A stretch of 64,000 nucleotides of DNA from IMCC2047 sp041395865. Its GTDB lineage: Bacteria > Pseudomonadota > Gammaproteobacteria > Pseudomonadales > IMCC2047. The notes under the pieces are model-generated. The model made no database searches and had not been told where the DNA came from. It saw only the letters and a program-made list of their open reading frames with translations. The translations under genes and the position numbers were made by a program. This document shows, piece after piece, positions 54,596 through 62,261 of this stretch. Position 1 is the first letter of the stretch; each line of letters begins with the position of its first letter. The stretch is taken from positions 186,001-250,000 of the forward strand of contig JAWKZQ010000003.1 of NCBI GenBank assembly GCA_041395865.1, given 5' to 3'.

Positions 54596-55969
54596 ATGGT
54601 AAGGCGCCAGCTATTACTCAGCCTGGTGTTTGGATGTTTATGTTTTGAAACACAGGCTGAGCTGCGTGCCGCCCTCTATAGGGTTGAGCCTGCTCAGTCG
54701 TTACAAACCGTCATCAACGAGGCTGGAAAGGGGGATCAAATTTTATTGGAGCCGGGTGTTTACAGCGGTAACTTTGTTATCGATAAGCCGTTGACACTGA
54801 GCGGCCGGCCCGGCGCAATACTTGATGCTGAAAGCCGTGCCAGTGCGCTGACCCTGAAAGCGTCGAATATTACGGTTGAAAACCTCACCATTCAAAACTG
54901 GGGCACTAACCTGACTGACCTGGATGCAGGTATCTTTGTCGGCAGGGAGGCCCGTTGCGCAAAAATCCGCCACAATTTTTTCCGTGGTATCGCCTCTGGA
55001 ATCTGGGTGGATGCTGCTGAGAATATAGAAATCCTTAATAACCAAATCGAAGGGAATCCGGACGTGCGCTCTCAGGATCGAGGCAACGGTATACATTTAT
55101 ACGCTGTAACCGGTGCCCAGGTTAAAGGCAATGAAGTTTGGCATACCCGTGATGGTATCTATATTGATACCAGTAACAATAATGAGCTGATCGACAATTA
55201 CCTGCATGACCTTAGATATGGCGTGCATTACATGTATAGCCACCGTAACCGATTAGAAGGCAATCATACCAAGCAGACACGTACCGGCTACGCACTGATG
55301 CAGTCGAAGTACCTGACGGTGGTTAACAACCAGTCTGAAAATGACCAGAACTATGGCATTTTAATGAACTTTATTACGAACTCCCGGATTGTAGGAAACC
55401 GTATTTCTGGTGTTCAAACAGGCCGGAATCCTCTCGACTCCCGAAGTTCAAAAACAATTGCGGGTGCGGAGGGGAAAGCCATCTTCATGTATAACTCCGT
55501 TTTTAATGAGATTGTTGATAATCGTTTTACGGCCAGTGATTTGGGAATCCACCTGACTGCAGGCTCTGAGGATAACGTCATTTCTGGTAACGCCTTTATC
55601 GGCAACAAGGAACAGGTAAAGTACGTTTCCAATCGCAAACAGGATTGGTCAAAAAATGGGCGCGGTAATTTCTGGAGTGACTACCTGGGATGGGATATGG
55701 ATAACGATGGTATTGGTGATACCTTTTACGAGCCCAACGATGGGGTGGATAAGCTGCTCTGGAAGTATCCTGCTGCGAAAGTGCTCATTAACAGCCCTGC
55801 AATCGAAACACTGCGTTGGGTACAACGCCAGTTCCCGGTTTTTAAATCGCCCGGAGTGTATGATTCGGCACCGCTGATGAGTGCGCCTCAGGCGGAAATC
55901 ATTAATGCCGAAATCAGCTCAGCGACGGAATCTCAAGGAAAATATGAAAGATACGGCCAGTGTGGTTGA
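54596..55969 (+). CDS. nosD: NosD, periplasmic CuZ maturation protein
   Basis: The 457-residue protein has a signal peptide (MVRRQLLLSLVFGCLCFETQA) and a right-handed beta-helix of CASH repeats (GNGIHLYAVTGAQVKGNEVW, RDGIYIDTSNNNELIDNYLH and so on). The C-terminal DGVDKLLWKYPAAKVLINSPAIETLRWVQRQFPV region is typical of NosD. It works with the NosFY transporter to supply sulfur or copper for CuZ assembly. The 3' end overlaps nosF by 26 bases. Confidence 0.94.
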   Translation: MVRRQLLLSLVFGCLCFETQAELRAALYRVEPAQSLQTVINEAGKGDQILLEPGVYSGNFVIDKPLTLSGRPGAILDAESRASALTLKASNITVENLTIQNWGTNLTDLDAGIFVGREARCAKIRHNFFRGIASGIWVDAAENIEILNNQIEGNPDVRSQDRGNGIHLYAVTGAQVKGNEVWHTRDGIYIDTSNNNELIDNYLHDLRYGVHYMYSHRNRLEGNHTKQTRTGYALMQSKYLTVVNNQSENDQNYGILMNFITNSRIVGNRISGVQTGRNPLDSRSSKTIAGAEGKAIFMYNSVFNEIVDNRFTASDLGIHLTAGSEDNVISGNAFIGNKEQVKYVSNRKQDWSKNGRGNFWSDYLGWDMDNDGIGDTFYEPNDGVDKLLWKYPAAKVLINSPAIETLRWVQRQFPVFKSPGVYDSAPLMSAPQAEIINAEISSATESQGKYERYGQCG

Positions 55970-56861
55970 GCTTAAGCAGGTCCATAAGCATTACAAGGGT
56001 GTTGACGCATTAAAAGGCGTTAGCCTGTCGATTAAACCCGGAGAAATCCTGGGGCTGTTCGGCCATAACGGGGCCGGAAAAACAACGACGATAAAGCTAA
56101 TTCTTGGGCTGACCACGGCAAATAGCGGTTCAATTTGTGTATTTGGCAAGGATCCGGCGCTTACTGGAACCCGTGAATTACGCACCCAAATTGGCTTCCT
56201 GCAAGAGAATGTCGCTTTTTATGATCAGCTGACAGGGTTGGAGGTTTTGCAATATTTTGGCCGCCTTAAGCAGGTATCTAAAAAAGCATGCCAGGTGTTA
56301 TTGGAACAGGTGGGGCTTCGACATGCTGAACACCGGCGCGTAAAAACCTACTCCAAAGGTATGCGACAACGCCTGGGGCTGGCGCAAGCCTTATTGGGCG
56401 ACCCTAAATTATTACTGCTGGATGAGCCAACCGTTGGTCTTGACCCCATTGCGACCCAGGATTTCTATCAAAGGCTGCAATTGCTTAAGGCACGGGGTTG
56501 TACCGTGATTCTTTGTTCCCATGTGTTGCCAGGGGTTGAGAAATACATTGATCGTGCCCTGATTTTGGGAGGCGGAAGTGTGTTGGCTGAAGGGAACCTG
56601 CAGGATTTGCGTCATAAAGCCGATTTACCGATGACGATAACCCTGGATGGCGATGTCAGGTTACCGGAACAGCTGGCTAATTTGCGGTCCGGCGACGCTG
56701 AAAGCATTGAATTGTCGCTGCCGATCAGCCGAAAAATGGAAGTCCTGGAGGCAGTGATGGGGCTAAAGGGTTTACGAAATCTTGATTTGCACCTGCCAAC
56801 ACTGGAAGACATTTATACACACTTTACCAGTACATTACTTAACAAATCCGAGCAGCCATGA
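55944..56861 (+). CDS. nosF: NosF, ABC transporter ATP-binding protein
   Basis: This 305-residue ATPase has Walker A GHNGAGKTT, the Q-loop FLQENV, the signature YSKGMRQRLGLAQALLG, Walker B LLLLDEPTVGLDP and the switch histidine in VILCSHVLPG. It energises NosY for NosZ copper-site maturation. The start overlaps nosD and follows AAGGAAAAT; the alternative longer frame lies entirely inside nosD. Confidence 0.94.
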   Translation: MKDTASVVELKQVHKHYKGVDALKGVSLSIKPGEILGLFGHNGAGKTTTIKLILGLTTANSGSICVFGKDPALTGTRELRTQIGFLQENVAFYDQLTGLEVLQYFGRLKQVSKKACQVLLEQVGLRHAEHRRVKTYSKGMRQRLGLAQALLGDPKLLLLDEPTVGLDPIATQDFYQRLQLLKARGCTVILCSHVLPGVEKYIDRALILGGGSVLAEGNLQDLRHKADLPMTITLDGDVRLPEQLANLRSGDAESIELSLPISRKMEVLEAVMGLKGLRNLDLHLPTLEDIYTHFTSTLLNKSEQP

Positions 56862-57685
56862 GCCCAATTTTTACTGTTTTAGGAAAAGAGTTTCGCGATG
56901 GCCTGCGTAATCGCTGGATAATCTCCATCACCGTCATTTTCGCACTCCTTGCCATTGGCCTGGCTTATTTTGGGACAGTCGGCGTAGGCCGGGTTGGTTT
57001 TACATCCTTGTCGACAACCATTATCAGTCTTGCCAGCCTGACCGTATTCATTATGCCGCTTATCGCTCTCATGCTTGCCTATGACAGCGTTGTGGGAGAA
57101 GACGAGAGTGGAACGCTGTTGTTGCTGATGACTTACCCGATTTCACGTTCGCAGCTATTGCTGGGGAAAATGCTGGGACACGGCGCCATTATTGCGTTCG
57201 CGACCTTAACAGGCTTTGGCATCACGGCAATTCTTTTGGGCAGTTTTGCCGCTGAAACGAGCTGGGGGGAAGTCATTCCTGCGTTTGCTTTATTTATTAT
57301 TTCAGCGATTCTGCTGGGCTGGATTTTCATCGCTTTCGCCTACATTATCAGCACCGCTGTTTCAGAAAAGTCCAAAGCGGCCGGTATCGCGTTGATCGTC
57401 TGGTTTATTTTCGTCTTAGTGTTCGACCTGGGATTATTAGGCATTTTGCTGATGACCCAGGGTAATATCGATTCGGAGTTGTTCCCCTATCTACTGTTAC
57501 TTAACCCCACCGATATTTTTCGTCTTGTTCATATCAACTATTTTGCCAGTGAGCAGGTTACCGGCTTAATGGCAATTGCAAAGCATGTTGATTTTTCAAC
57601 CTATACACTGCTTGGCGCGCTTTTGGGTTGGCTGTTAATCGCCACGGGCATCGCCTTGGGCCTCTTCAATCGGAGAAATGTCTGA
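56858..57685 (+). CDS. nosY: NosY, ABC transporter membrane protein
   Basis: This 275-residue permease has six helices. LGKEFRDGLRNRWI at the N-terminus and GEDESGTLLLLMTYPISRSQLLLGK are typical of the NosY family. It forms the channel of NosDFY. Its start overlaps the nosF stop (ATGA) and its stop overlaps the nosL start (TGATG), so the last genes are translated as a coupled set. Confidence 0.94.
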   Translation: MSPIFTVLGKEFRDGLRNRWIISITVIFALLAIGLAYFGTVGVGRVGFTSLSTTIISLASLTVFIMPLIALMLAYDSVVGEDESGTLLLLMTYPISRSQLLLGKMLGHGAIIAFATLTGFGITAILLGSFAAETSWGEVIPAFALFIISAILLGWIFIAFAYIISTAVSEKSKAAGIALIVWFIFVLVFDLGLLGILLMTQGNIDSELFPYLLLLNPTDIFRLVHINYFASEQVTGLMAIAKHVDFSTYTLLGALLGWLLIATGIALGLFNRRNV

Positions 57686-58224
57686 TGACCGATCGATTTC
57701 TACGGGTATTAATTCTGCTGATGTCAGTTGTTTTTACGGGTTGCCAGGATAACGGTTCGGAAAAGCTTAACCTGCAGCAGGCGGTAGCCATAGAAAGTGG
57801 GGATGAATGTCACTTGTGCGGAATGATCATCACTCATTTCCCCGGTCCCAAGGGACAGTTGTATGAGCGTGGAGACATGTCTGTTCGGAAATTTTGTTCA
57901 ACGAGAGATATGTTTGCCTACCTGCTGGATCCAGAGCACAGTCACCACGTTGAAAACGTTTTTGTGCACAATATGGCCGTTACGCCCTGGGATCACCCGC
58001 AGGCAGAAGCATATATCGATGCCCGGAAGGCCTGGTATGTTGTCAACAGTCGCCGTAAGGGCGCAATGGGGCCCACGCTGGCCAGTTTTGCGGACCAAAA
58101 AACGGCGCAGGAATTCATCAAAGAGTACGGTGGAAGCCTCTACCGCTTCGATCAAATCGATTTAGCGTTACTTTCAGAAATTGGCTTTTCAAAACCTGGG
58201 GAGCTCCATCAGCCAGATGGGTAA
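57685..58224 (+). CDS. nosL: NosL, copper-chaperone lipoprotein
   Basis: The 179-residue protein has a lipoprotein signal with lipobox VFTGC (C20 lipidated) and the copper-binding motif CHLCGMII (C42, C45, M47). YERGDMSVRKFCSTRDMFAYLL and the MGPTLASFADQKTAQEFIKEYGG region are conserved. It delivers Cu(I) to apo-NosZ. It is translationally coupled to nosY and followed by a hairpin. Confidence 0.94.
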   Translation: MTDRFLRVLILLMSVVFTGCQDNGSEKLNLQQAVAIESGDECHLCGMIITHFPGPKGQLYERGDMSVRKFCSTRDMFAYLLDPEHSHHVENVFVHNMAVTPWDHPQAEAYIDARKAWYVVNSRRKGAMGPTLASFADQKTAQEFIKEYGGSLYRFDQIDLALLSEIGFSKPGELHQPDG

Positions 58225-58226
58225 TT

Positions 58227-58254
58227 GCTGTGTTGCATAAGTATGCAACACAGC
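58227..58254. terminator. Hairpin between convergent nosL and cytochrome c5 genes
   Basis: A perfect 13-bp inverted repeat GCTGTGTTGCATA/TATGCAACACAGC with a two-base centre lies between the stop codons. The T run is short (GGTTTT further on), so it is a probable but not classic bidirectional terminator. Confidence 0.65.
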
Positions 58255-58264
58255 TTCAGCGGTT

Positions 58265-58558
58265 TTATTTGAAGGTGGTCATATGAACAATGGCCGCTCG
58301 CAATTGTTCATCGGTGCAGCTCATACAGGTGCCCTTAGGAGGCATTGCGTTTAAACCGGTTTTTGCACTTTCGAGCAGGCCGTCAACGCCCCCTTTTGCA
58401 TCCAAGCGGGGTTGCCAAACACTCTGGTCTCCAGCCATCGGGCCAATTCCCGTTCCATGGCAAGCCATGCAGTAGGTGTTGTATGTATCAAGGCCTTCGT
58501 CAGCCTGAACGGCAGTTGCTGTCATTATCAGGAAAATCGCGGTTAGAATTTTTTTCAT
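58265..58558 (-). CDS. Periplasmic cytochrome c5
   Basis: The 97-residue protein has a signal peptide (MKKILTAIFLIMTATAVQA), one haem motif CMACH (30-34), an axial Met in NAMPPKG (M72) and the extra cysteine pair C78/C81 in GTCMSC, which forms a disulfide in cytochromes c5. It faces the nos genes and has its own FNR-like box, so it is a likely electron donor to NosZ. A short hairpin separates it from nosL. Confidence 0.9.
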   Translation of the reverse strand: MKKILTAIFLIMTATAVQADEGLDTYNTYCMACHGTGIGPMAGDQSVWQPRLDAKGGVDGLLESAKTGLNAMPPKGTCMSCTDEQLRAAIVHMTTFK

Positions 58559-58630
58559 AGTGCTACTCGGTTAACGTGTGGGGGAAGATAAAACAAAGCC
58601 AAGAGTAACCGATGTTCATCTCAAGATAAG

Positions 58631-58644
58631 TTGACTGAAATCAA
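58631..58644. promoter_or_regulatory. FNR/DNR-like box upstream of cytochrome c5
   Basis: TTGACTGAAATCAA (TTGATTTCAGTCAA on the gene's strand) matches TTGAT-N4-ATCAA with one mismatch. The expected -10 position, 31 bases downstream on the minus strand, holds GTTACT, a weak but correctly placed element. The central bases TTCA are the same as in the nosR-side box. Confidence 0.6.
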
Positions 58645-58773
58645 GTGCATTGGCTTTATAAACTCGGCTCTCAAAAAAAGCTAACAGGGTTTTTTCATAA
58701 TCACCTCCAACTCTTGTGATAACCGAACAGTGAGCAGGTTTCTCAAGGGTTTACTTTATGAAGCCGGACAGGG

Positions 58774-58819
58774 TTGCACAAACGATAAATAATCAAGGTT
58801 TGTATGAATAATTGTTATA
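58774..58819 (+). repeat. Left 46-bp inverted repeat of cassette A
   Basis: This arm begins TTGCACAAACGATAAATAAT and ends GTTATA. It is identical at 43 of 46 positions to the reverse complement of the right arm. It contains the dyad ACAAAC-N16-GTTTGT. Confidence 0.85.
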
Positions 58820-58880
58820 TCAAGTAAGTGGCGTCCAGCCGTTGGATTCATCAAAAAATACGGCATGGCGTTTCAAGGCG

Positions 58881-59045
58881 CTACAGCTCCGCCATGGCAA
58901 CAACCTGGTGTAACACCGTTACCGCATGTGGAATCAAGGTATTAGTTGGTTTGTTTGGGGAAACCAGGTAGGGAGAGGCGTTTAAAGGAGGGGCTGACGT
59001 ACCTGGAGCAGTTGACCCTGCGGTTAAACCGCTGCGCCTCCCGCC
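58881..59045 (-). pseudogene. Remnant of a LysR-family regulator, C-terminal fragment
   Basis: The minus strand encodes a tail containing ASPYLVSPNKPTNT, then LIPHAVTVLHQVVAMAEL and a stop. This aligns with LPAYLVYPSKPSNP and MIPHAVNALHQVVTSTKL at the end of the LysR gene in cassette B. Upstream the frame breaks (a missing base near 58998) and only traces such as QGQLLQV remain before an apparent internal deletion. It is not functional. Confidence 0.75.
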
Positions 59046-59098
59046 GATTGGATACGTGGCAAACCTAGGCGTTTTGTATCCTCAGTACATCCTTTTTG

Positions 59099-59144
59099 TA
59101 TAACAATTATTCATACAAACCTTGATTATTTGTTGTTTGTGTAA
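59099..59144 (-). repeat. Right 46-bp inverted repeat of cassette A
   Basis: This is the reverse-complement partner of the left arm with three mismatches. It carries the same ACAAAC-N16-GTTTGT dyad. Outside it the sequence GCCTTTAGAGTAAAAA resembles the flanks of the other three arms. Confidence 0.85.
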
Positions 59145-59230
59145 TCCCTGGAATGCCTTTAGAGTAAAAATAAATCGATACTGATTTTTTACTCGCCGGC
59201 CTTTATCGATGCCCGCGGAAAGAGGTGAAC

Positions 59231-59323
59231 TTGCGTAGAAACGGAACCGGTGGCCCGGTCACAACGGGGCGAAAAACTGCGCCTCGTTTTGCGCCGTTTT
59301 GTAAAATTAAGGGAGCAGACTGA
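59231..59323 (+). CDS. Possible 30-residue leader frame before fthC
   Basis: TTG after AGAGGTGAAC opens a 30-codon frame, rich in Arg, Gly and Thr, that ends TGA one base before the fthC ATG (TGAGATG). Its position right of cassette A matches that of the damaged frame right of cassette B. It could be a remnant of the original cassette target gene or a coupling leader. I would not claim it as expressed. Confidence 0.25.
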   Translation: MRRNGTGGPVTTGRKTAPRFAPFCKIKGAD

Positions 59324-59324
59324 G

Positions 59325-59993
59325 ATGACTGATGATTATTATCCGCATCAAGCGTTTTCCTCATCGCCCTGTTATGCACATGAGTTTGAAAGCCTATCAA
59401 TGGAAGTTGATCCGCATGACAAACAACAGGTCAGCCAATGGAGAAAACAGGAACGCCAGCGCCTGCTACGTTTACGTATGCAGGAATTTGACAGTATTGA
59501 GCCCTGTGCCAAGCGTGTTATCTCTGAGTTATCCTCGTTAATTGAGCCGTATCCGGGGCTGGTCATCAGCGCCTATTGGCCCATGCGTGGCGAGTTCGAT
59601 TTGCGAGACTGGTTTTATCAGTTGATCGATCAAAAAATGCGGGTTGCATTACCTGCTGTTGAATCCAGGTTTCAACCGTTGATTTTCCGGGAGTGGACAC
59701 CGAATACAAAGATGGAGCCCGGTGTTTGGAATATTTCCGTACCCGCAGAAGGCGAACGGTTAACGCCGGATATCGTTATCGCGCCAGTGGTCGGTTTCGA
59801 TGCCGAATGTTTCAGGCTGGGCTACGGTGGGGGCTATTTTGATCGGACGCTCGCGCAACTACCCGACAAACCACTGGTCATTGGTGTCGGACCAGCCTTT
59901 TCCAGGGTAGCGACCATCTACCCTCAAGCTCACGATATTCCAATGGATATGATTGTTACAGGCTCAGGGGATCCTTACTACAGGAATAAATGA
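59325..59993 (+). CDS. fthC: 5-formyltetrahydrofolate cyclo-ligase
   Basis: The 222-residue protein of the YgfA/MTHFS family starts with a charged region, then QWRKQERQRLLRLRMQEFDSI. ISAYWPMRGEFDLRDW, the ATP-site motif GYGGGYFDRTLA and the end VIGVGPAFSRV follow. It converts 5-formyl-THF to 5,10-methenyl-THF with ATP, salvaging a folate that inhibits one-carbon enzymes. The first 35 residues are longer than usual, so an internal start (Met at about residue 26) is possible. The ATG follows GGGAGC. In many gammaproteobacteria the gene follows 6S RNA, which is not seen here. It begins a four-gene block. Confidence 0.88.
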   Translation: MTDDYYPHQAFSSSPCYAHEFESLSMEVDPHDKQQVSQWRKQERQRLLRLRMQEFDSIEPCAKRVISELSSLIEPYPGLVISAYWPMRGEFDLRDWFYQLIDQKMRVALPAVESRFQPLIFREWTPNTKMEPGVWNISVPAEGERLTPDIVIAPVVGFDAECFRLGYGGGYFDRTLAQLPDKPLVIGVGPAFSRVATIYPQAHDIPMDMIVTGSGDPYYRNK

Positions 59994-59994
59994 A

Positions 59995-60363
59995 TTGCCC
60001 TCAATTTGGCTAAGACGCGCTTATAGACCGCCCGGGAGCCGGGACGGACAACGTATTCTTGTTGACCGTCTTTGGCCTCGCGGGGTATCAAAGGCTGAAT
60101 TAAAGATTACGTGCTGGGCTATGGATTTAGCCCCAAGTGAAGAATTACGCCGCTGGTTTAACCATGAACCAGATAAGTGGCCAGCATTTCAAAAACGCTA
60201 TCATCAGGAGCTTGACCACAACCCTGAAGCTGTTGCGTTACTGCTTCAACGCCTCGAGAAAGGGCGTATAACCCTGGTATTCGGAGCCAAGCAGACCGCG
60301 TTCAATAATGCCGTAGCACTCAAACATTATTTACTGGAAACTTTGCGGGCCAATCAACAATGA
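59995..60363 (+). CDS. DUF488 family protein (YeaO-like)
   Basis: This 122-residue cytosolic protein has the family core PGSRDGQRILVDRLWPRGVSKAELK, then WFNHEPDKWPAFQKRYHQEL and ITLVFGAKQTAFNNAVALKHYL. The function is unknown. The start is a TTG two bases after the fthC stop, preceded by AGGAATAAATGAA, and the stop overlaps the next gene by four bases, so all three genes are coupled. Confidence 0.82.
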   Translation: MPSIWLRRAYRPPGSRDGQRILVDRLWPRGVSKAELKITCWAMDLAPSEELRRWFNHEPDKWPAFQKRYHQELDHNPEAVALLLQRLEKGRITLVFGAKQTAFNNAVALKHYLLETLRANQQ

Positions 60364-61370
60364 CCTTATCAAAAGCATTACACACACCTCTTTGCGATTT
60401 GCTCGGGTGCCGATACCCGATAATTCAGGCCGGTATGGGAGGGGTTGCAAGATCTGAACTGGCGGCGGCTGTATCCGCCTCGGGTGCATTCGGCTGTCTG
60501 GGCATGGTCAGGGAACCACCGGAGCTCATCCGGCGAGAAGTTGCCCAGGTAAAAGAACAAACCGATCAGCCCTTCGGAGTGAATATAATTCCCGCCGCGA
60601 CAGAGCCCGCATTGCTTGACGAGCAACTATCGGCCTGCGCAGATTCTGGTGTTGAAACCCTGATCTTTTTCTGGGATGTCATGCCGGACATTGTCGCAAA
60701 GGCCAAAGAGGCCGGCATGAAAGTCCTCTATCAAGCTGGTTCGCTCAGCCAGGCCTTGGCTGCCGAAGCGGCAGGTGCGGATGCCGTCATTGCCCAAGGC
60801 GTTGAGGCAGGCGGGCATATACACGGGGGCGTTAGTTCTCTGGTTTTATTGCCCCAGGTGGCGCAGGCGCTCAGGATTCCGGTCGTGGGGTCAGGCGGGT
60901 TTTTTAGCGGTTCCAGCTTGATTGCTGCGTTGGCGCTTGGGGCACAGGGTATTCATTGTGGCACGGCTTTCCTGGCAACCCAGGAATCATTCGCACATGC
61001 ATTGCACAAAGAAAAGGTGCTGGCAGCCCGTTCCGAAGATACGGTGCACACCGATGCCTTCGCGATTAACTGGCCCCCAAACTCTCCCGTCAGGGTGCTT
61101 CGCAGCGAGGTGACGGATTCACTGAATAATATTCTTTGGGGGTATGATCCGGGAAAAATTGAAAGAGAGGTTATTGCAGAGGAAGAGGGGCGCCCTATCT
61201 ATCTTTTCAGTACCGACTCCCCATTGCGATCAATGACCGGCGACCTGGAGAGATTGGCTTTATTTGCCGGACAGGTTGCCGGGCAGATTAATCGCCAGCC
61301 TTCTGCCAGTCAGCTCGTTGGGGCCATGGTTAATGAAGCCGAAGCAGCCTTGGCTAAGTTAAAGCATTAA
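60360..61370 (+). CDS. Nitronate monooxygenase family flavoprotein
   Basis: The 336-residue FMN barrel has YPIIQAGMGGVARSELAAAVSASGAFGCLG at the start, NIIPA, the catalytic histidine region GVEAGGHIHGG, and the phosphate-binding VVGSGGFFSGSSLIAALALGAQGIHCGTAFL. It resembles class I nitronate monooxygenases, which detoxify propionate 3-nitronate. The same fold also includes enoyl-ACP reductase-like enzymes, so the substrate is not certain. The start is an ATGA overlap with the DUF488 gene. Confidence 0.85.
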   Translation: MTLSKALHTPLCDLLGCRYPIIQAGMGGVARSELAAAVSASGAFGCLGMVREPPELIRREVAQVKEQTDQPFGVNIIPAATEPALLDEQLSACADSGVETLIFFWDVMPDIVAKAKEAGMKVLYQAGSLSQALAAEAAGADAVIAQGVEAGGHIHGGVSSLVLLPQVAQALRIPVVGSGGFFSGSSLIAALALGAQGIHCGTAFLATQESFAHALHKEKVLAARSEDTVHTDAFAINWPPNSPVRVLRSEVTDSLNNILWGYDPGKIEREVIAEEEGRPIYLFSTDSPLRSMTGDLERLALFAGQVAGQINRQPSASQLVGAMVNEAEAALAKLKH

Positions 61371-61399
61371 ATTTATTTATCAATAAGTTAGATAGGGAA

Positions 61400-61431
61400 A
61401 TTCATAAACTACCCTAGGGTAGTTTATGAAT
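61400..61431. terminator. Perfect 32-base palindrome between convergent genes
   Basis: The left half ATTCATAAACTACCCT and its exact reverse complement meet without any spacer at CTAG. In RNA this gives a hairpin of up to 14 pairs, so a bidirectional terminator is possible, but there is no T run. It overlaps the stop codon of the minus-strand gene. The uninterrupted symmetry is unusual for a terminator and would suit a protein-binding site. Confidence 0.55.
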
Positions 61432-61982
61432 CAGGGTAGTGACCGTTGCTTACTTGAAGCGGGAGAATGAAAGGGGTTGGCAATCGTTGAGTTCTGCCCC
61501 AGCCACTTCGCTTCAGCATGGGTTCTGCGCATCATATCCCGGATAATATCGCTCAGATTTCCAGGTACATCGAGCATAATTAAAAATTTATTGCCGCGCA
61601 CCGCACGTTTAAATGGGGCGATTCGATAATTGATAAAATAAGCACCGAAAATGCCTCCCCACCAGGTGCAAAAGCCGATGATCAATATCGTGATCATCGC
61701 GGCCGCAACGCCTTCCACCTCAATACCAAAGGGCTGGTATTGAATGGCGACGACTAAAAATAGCAGCCCCAAAATGATGCCAAGCAGGGCACCTCGCTCA
61801 GAAAAACGGGCAATATCTGTTTCATCAATTTCTCTTGCCTGATGCAGGTGGTGAGATTCAATTTCGTCAGCATTGCCGCCAACGATATGAATTTGGTTAT
61901 CCTCCACACCAACTTTATGCAAGTCATCACAAATGTGCTCGACATTGTCGATATCTTCAACGAGGTAATAGTACTGTTTCAT
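61431..61982 (-). CDS. Two-helix membrane protein with a ferredoxin-like N-terminus, unknown function
   Basis: The 183-residue protein starts MKQYYYLVEDIDNVEHICDDLHKVGVEDNQIHIVG, a short alpha/beta unit like DUF1269-type proteins. Two helices (about 65-90 and 95-120) with GGIFGAYFINYR after them come next, then a second alpha/beta unit, NKFLIMLDVPGN. The ribosome site GGAGGTCACA fixes the ATG. Its promoter region ends at the left arm of cassette B, whose outward -10-like block TATAAA points toward it, so it may be a cassette-controlled gene. Confidence 0.7.
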   Translation of the reverse strand: MKQYYYLVEDIDNVEHICDDLHKVGVEDNQIHIVGGNADEIESHHLHQAREIDETDIARFSERGALLGIILGLLFLVVAIQYQPFGIEVEGVAAAMITILIIGFCTWWGGIFGAYFINYRIAPFKRAVRGNKFLIMLDVPGNLSDIIRDMMRRTHAEAKWLGQNSTIANPFHSPASSKQRSLP

Positions 61983-62144
61983 TGTGACCTCCATGGAATA
62001 ACAGACGGATTGGGTTGCTTCCCGGCGGGGTTTGGAATCGATATAAACCCCGGGAGCGTTAAGTCTGGGTGATTGTTTCGCGTGAGCCCATGCGTTCTCG
62101 CTCCCTTTTTATTGTCCGTTTTTACTTTATAAAGATGTAAAGCA

Positions 62145-62190
62145 TTACACAAACGACAAATAATCAAGGTTTGTATTAACAAATGTTATA
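62145..62190 (+). repeat. Left 46-bp inverted repeat of cassette B
   Basis: This arm starts TTACACAAACGACAAATAAT and ends GTTATA. It contains ACAAAC-N16-GTTTGT. Outside it the minus strand reads TTTATAAAGTAAAAA, a good -10-like block facing the membrane-protein gene. Confidence 0.85.
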
Positions 62191-62261
62191 TATGTAACGT
62201 GGTGTCTGTTGCTCAAGTGTTGGCTTTTTATCAATAGGTTACAAAACCGCTATCGATGCGT

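Larger units (their letters stand above)
58774..59144 (-). mobile_element. LysR cassette A: deleted copy bounded by inverted repeats
   Basis: A 371-base unit is bounded by 46-base inverted repeats and contains only the 3' third of a LysR gene. The arms, the 60-base stretch after the stop codon and the remaining coding part all resemble cassette B, so the two are copies of one discrete unit. No transposase is present. Similarity continues weakly about 30 bases outside each arm. It is either a non-autonomous mobile unit or an old duplication. Confidence 0.6.

Noticed and set aside
59145..59324. 6S RNA upstream of fthC, its usual place in gammaproteobacteria
   Set aside because: The 180 bases show no long closing stem with a central bubble, and most of the interval is cassette flank and a short frame.
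59250..59324. Longer N-terminus of fthC from an upstream GTG/ATG-like start
   Set aside because: The added 25 residues lack a ribosome site and lie outside the family; GGGAGC supports the ATG used.
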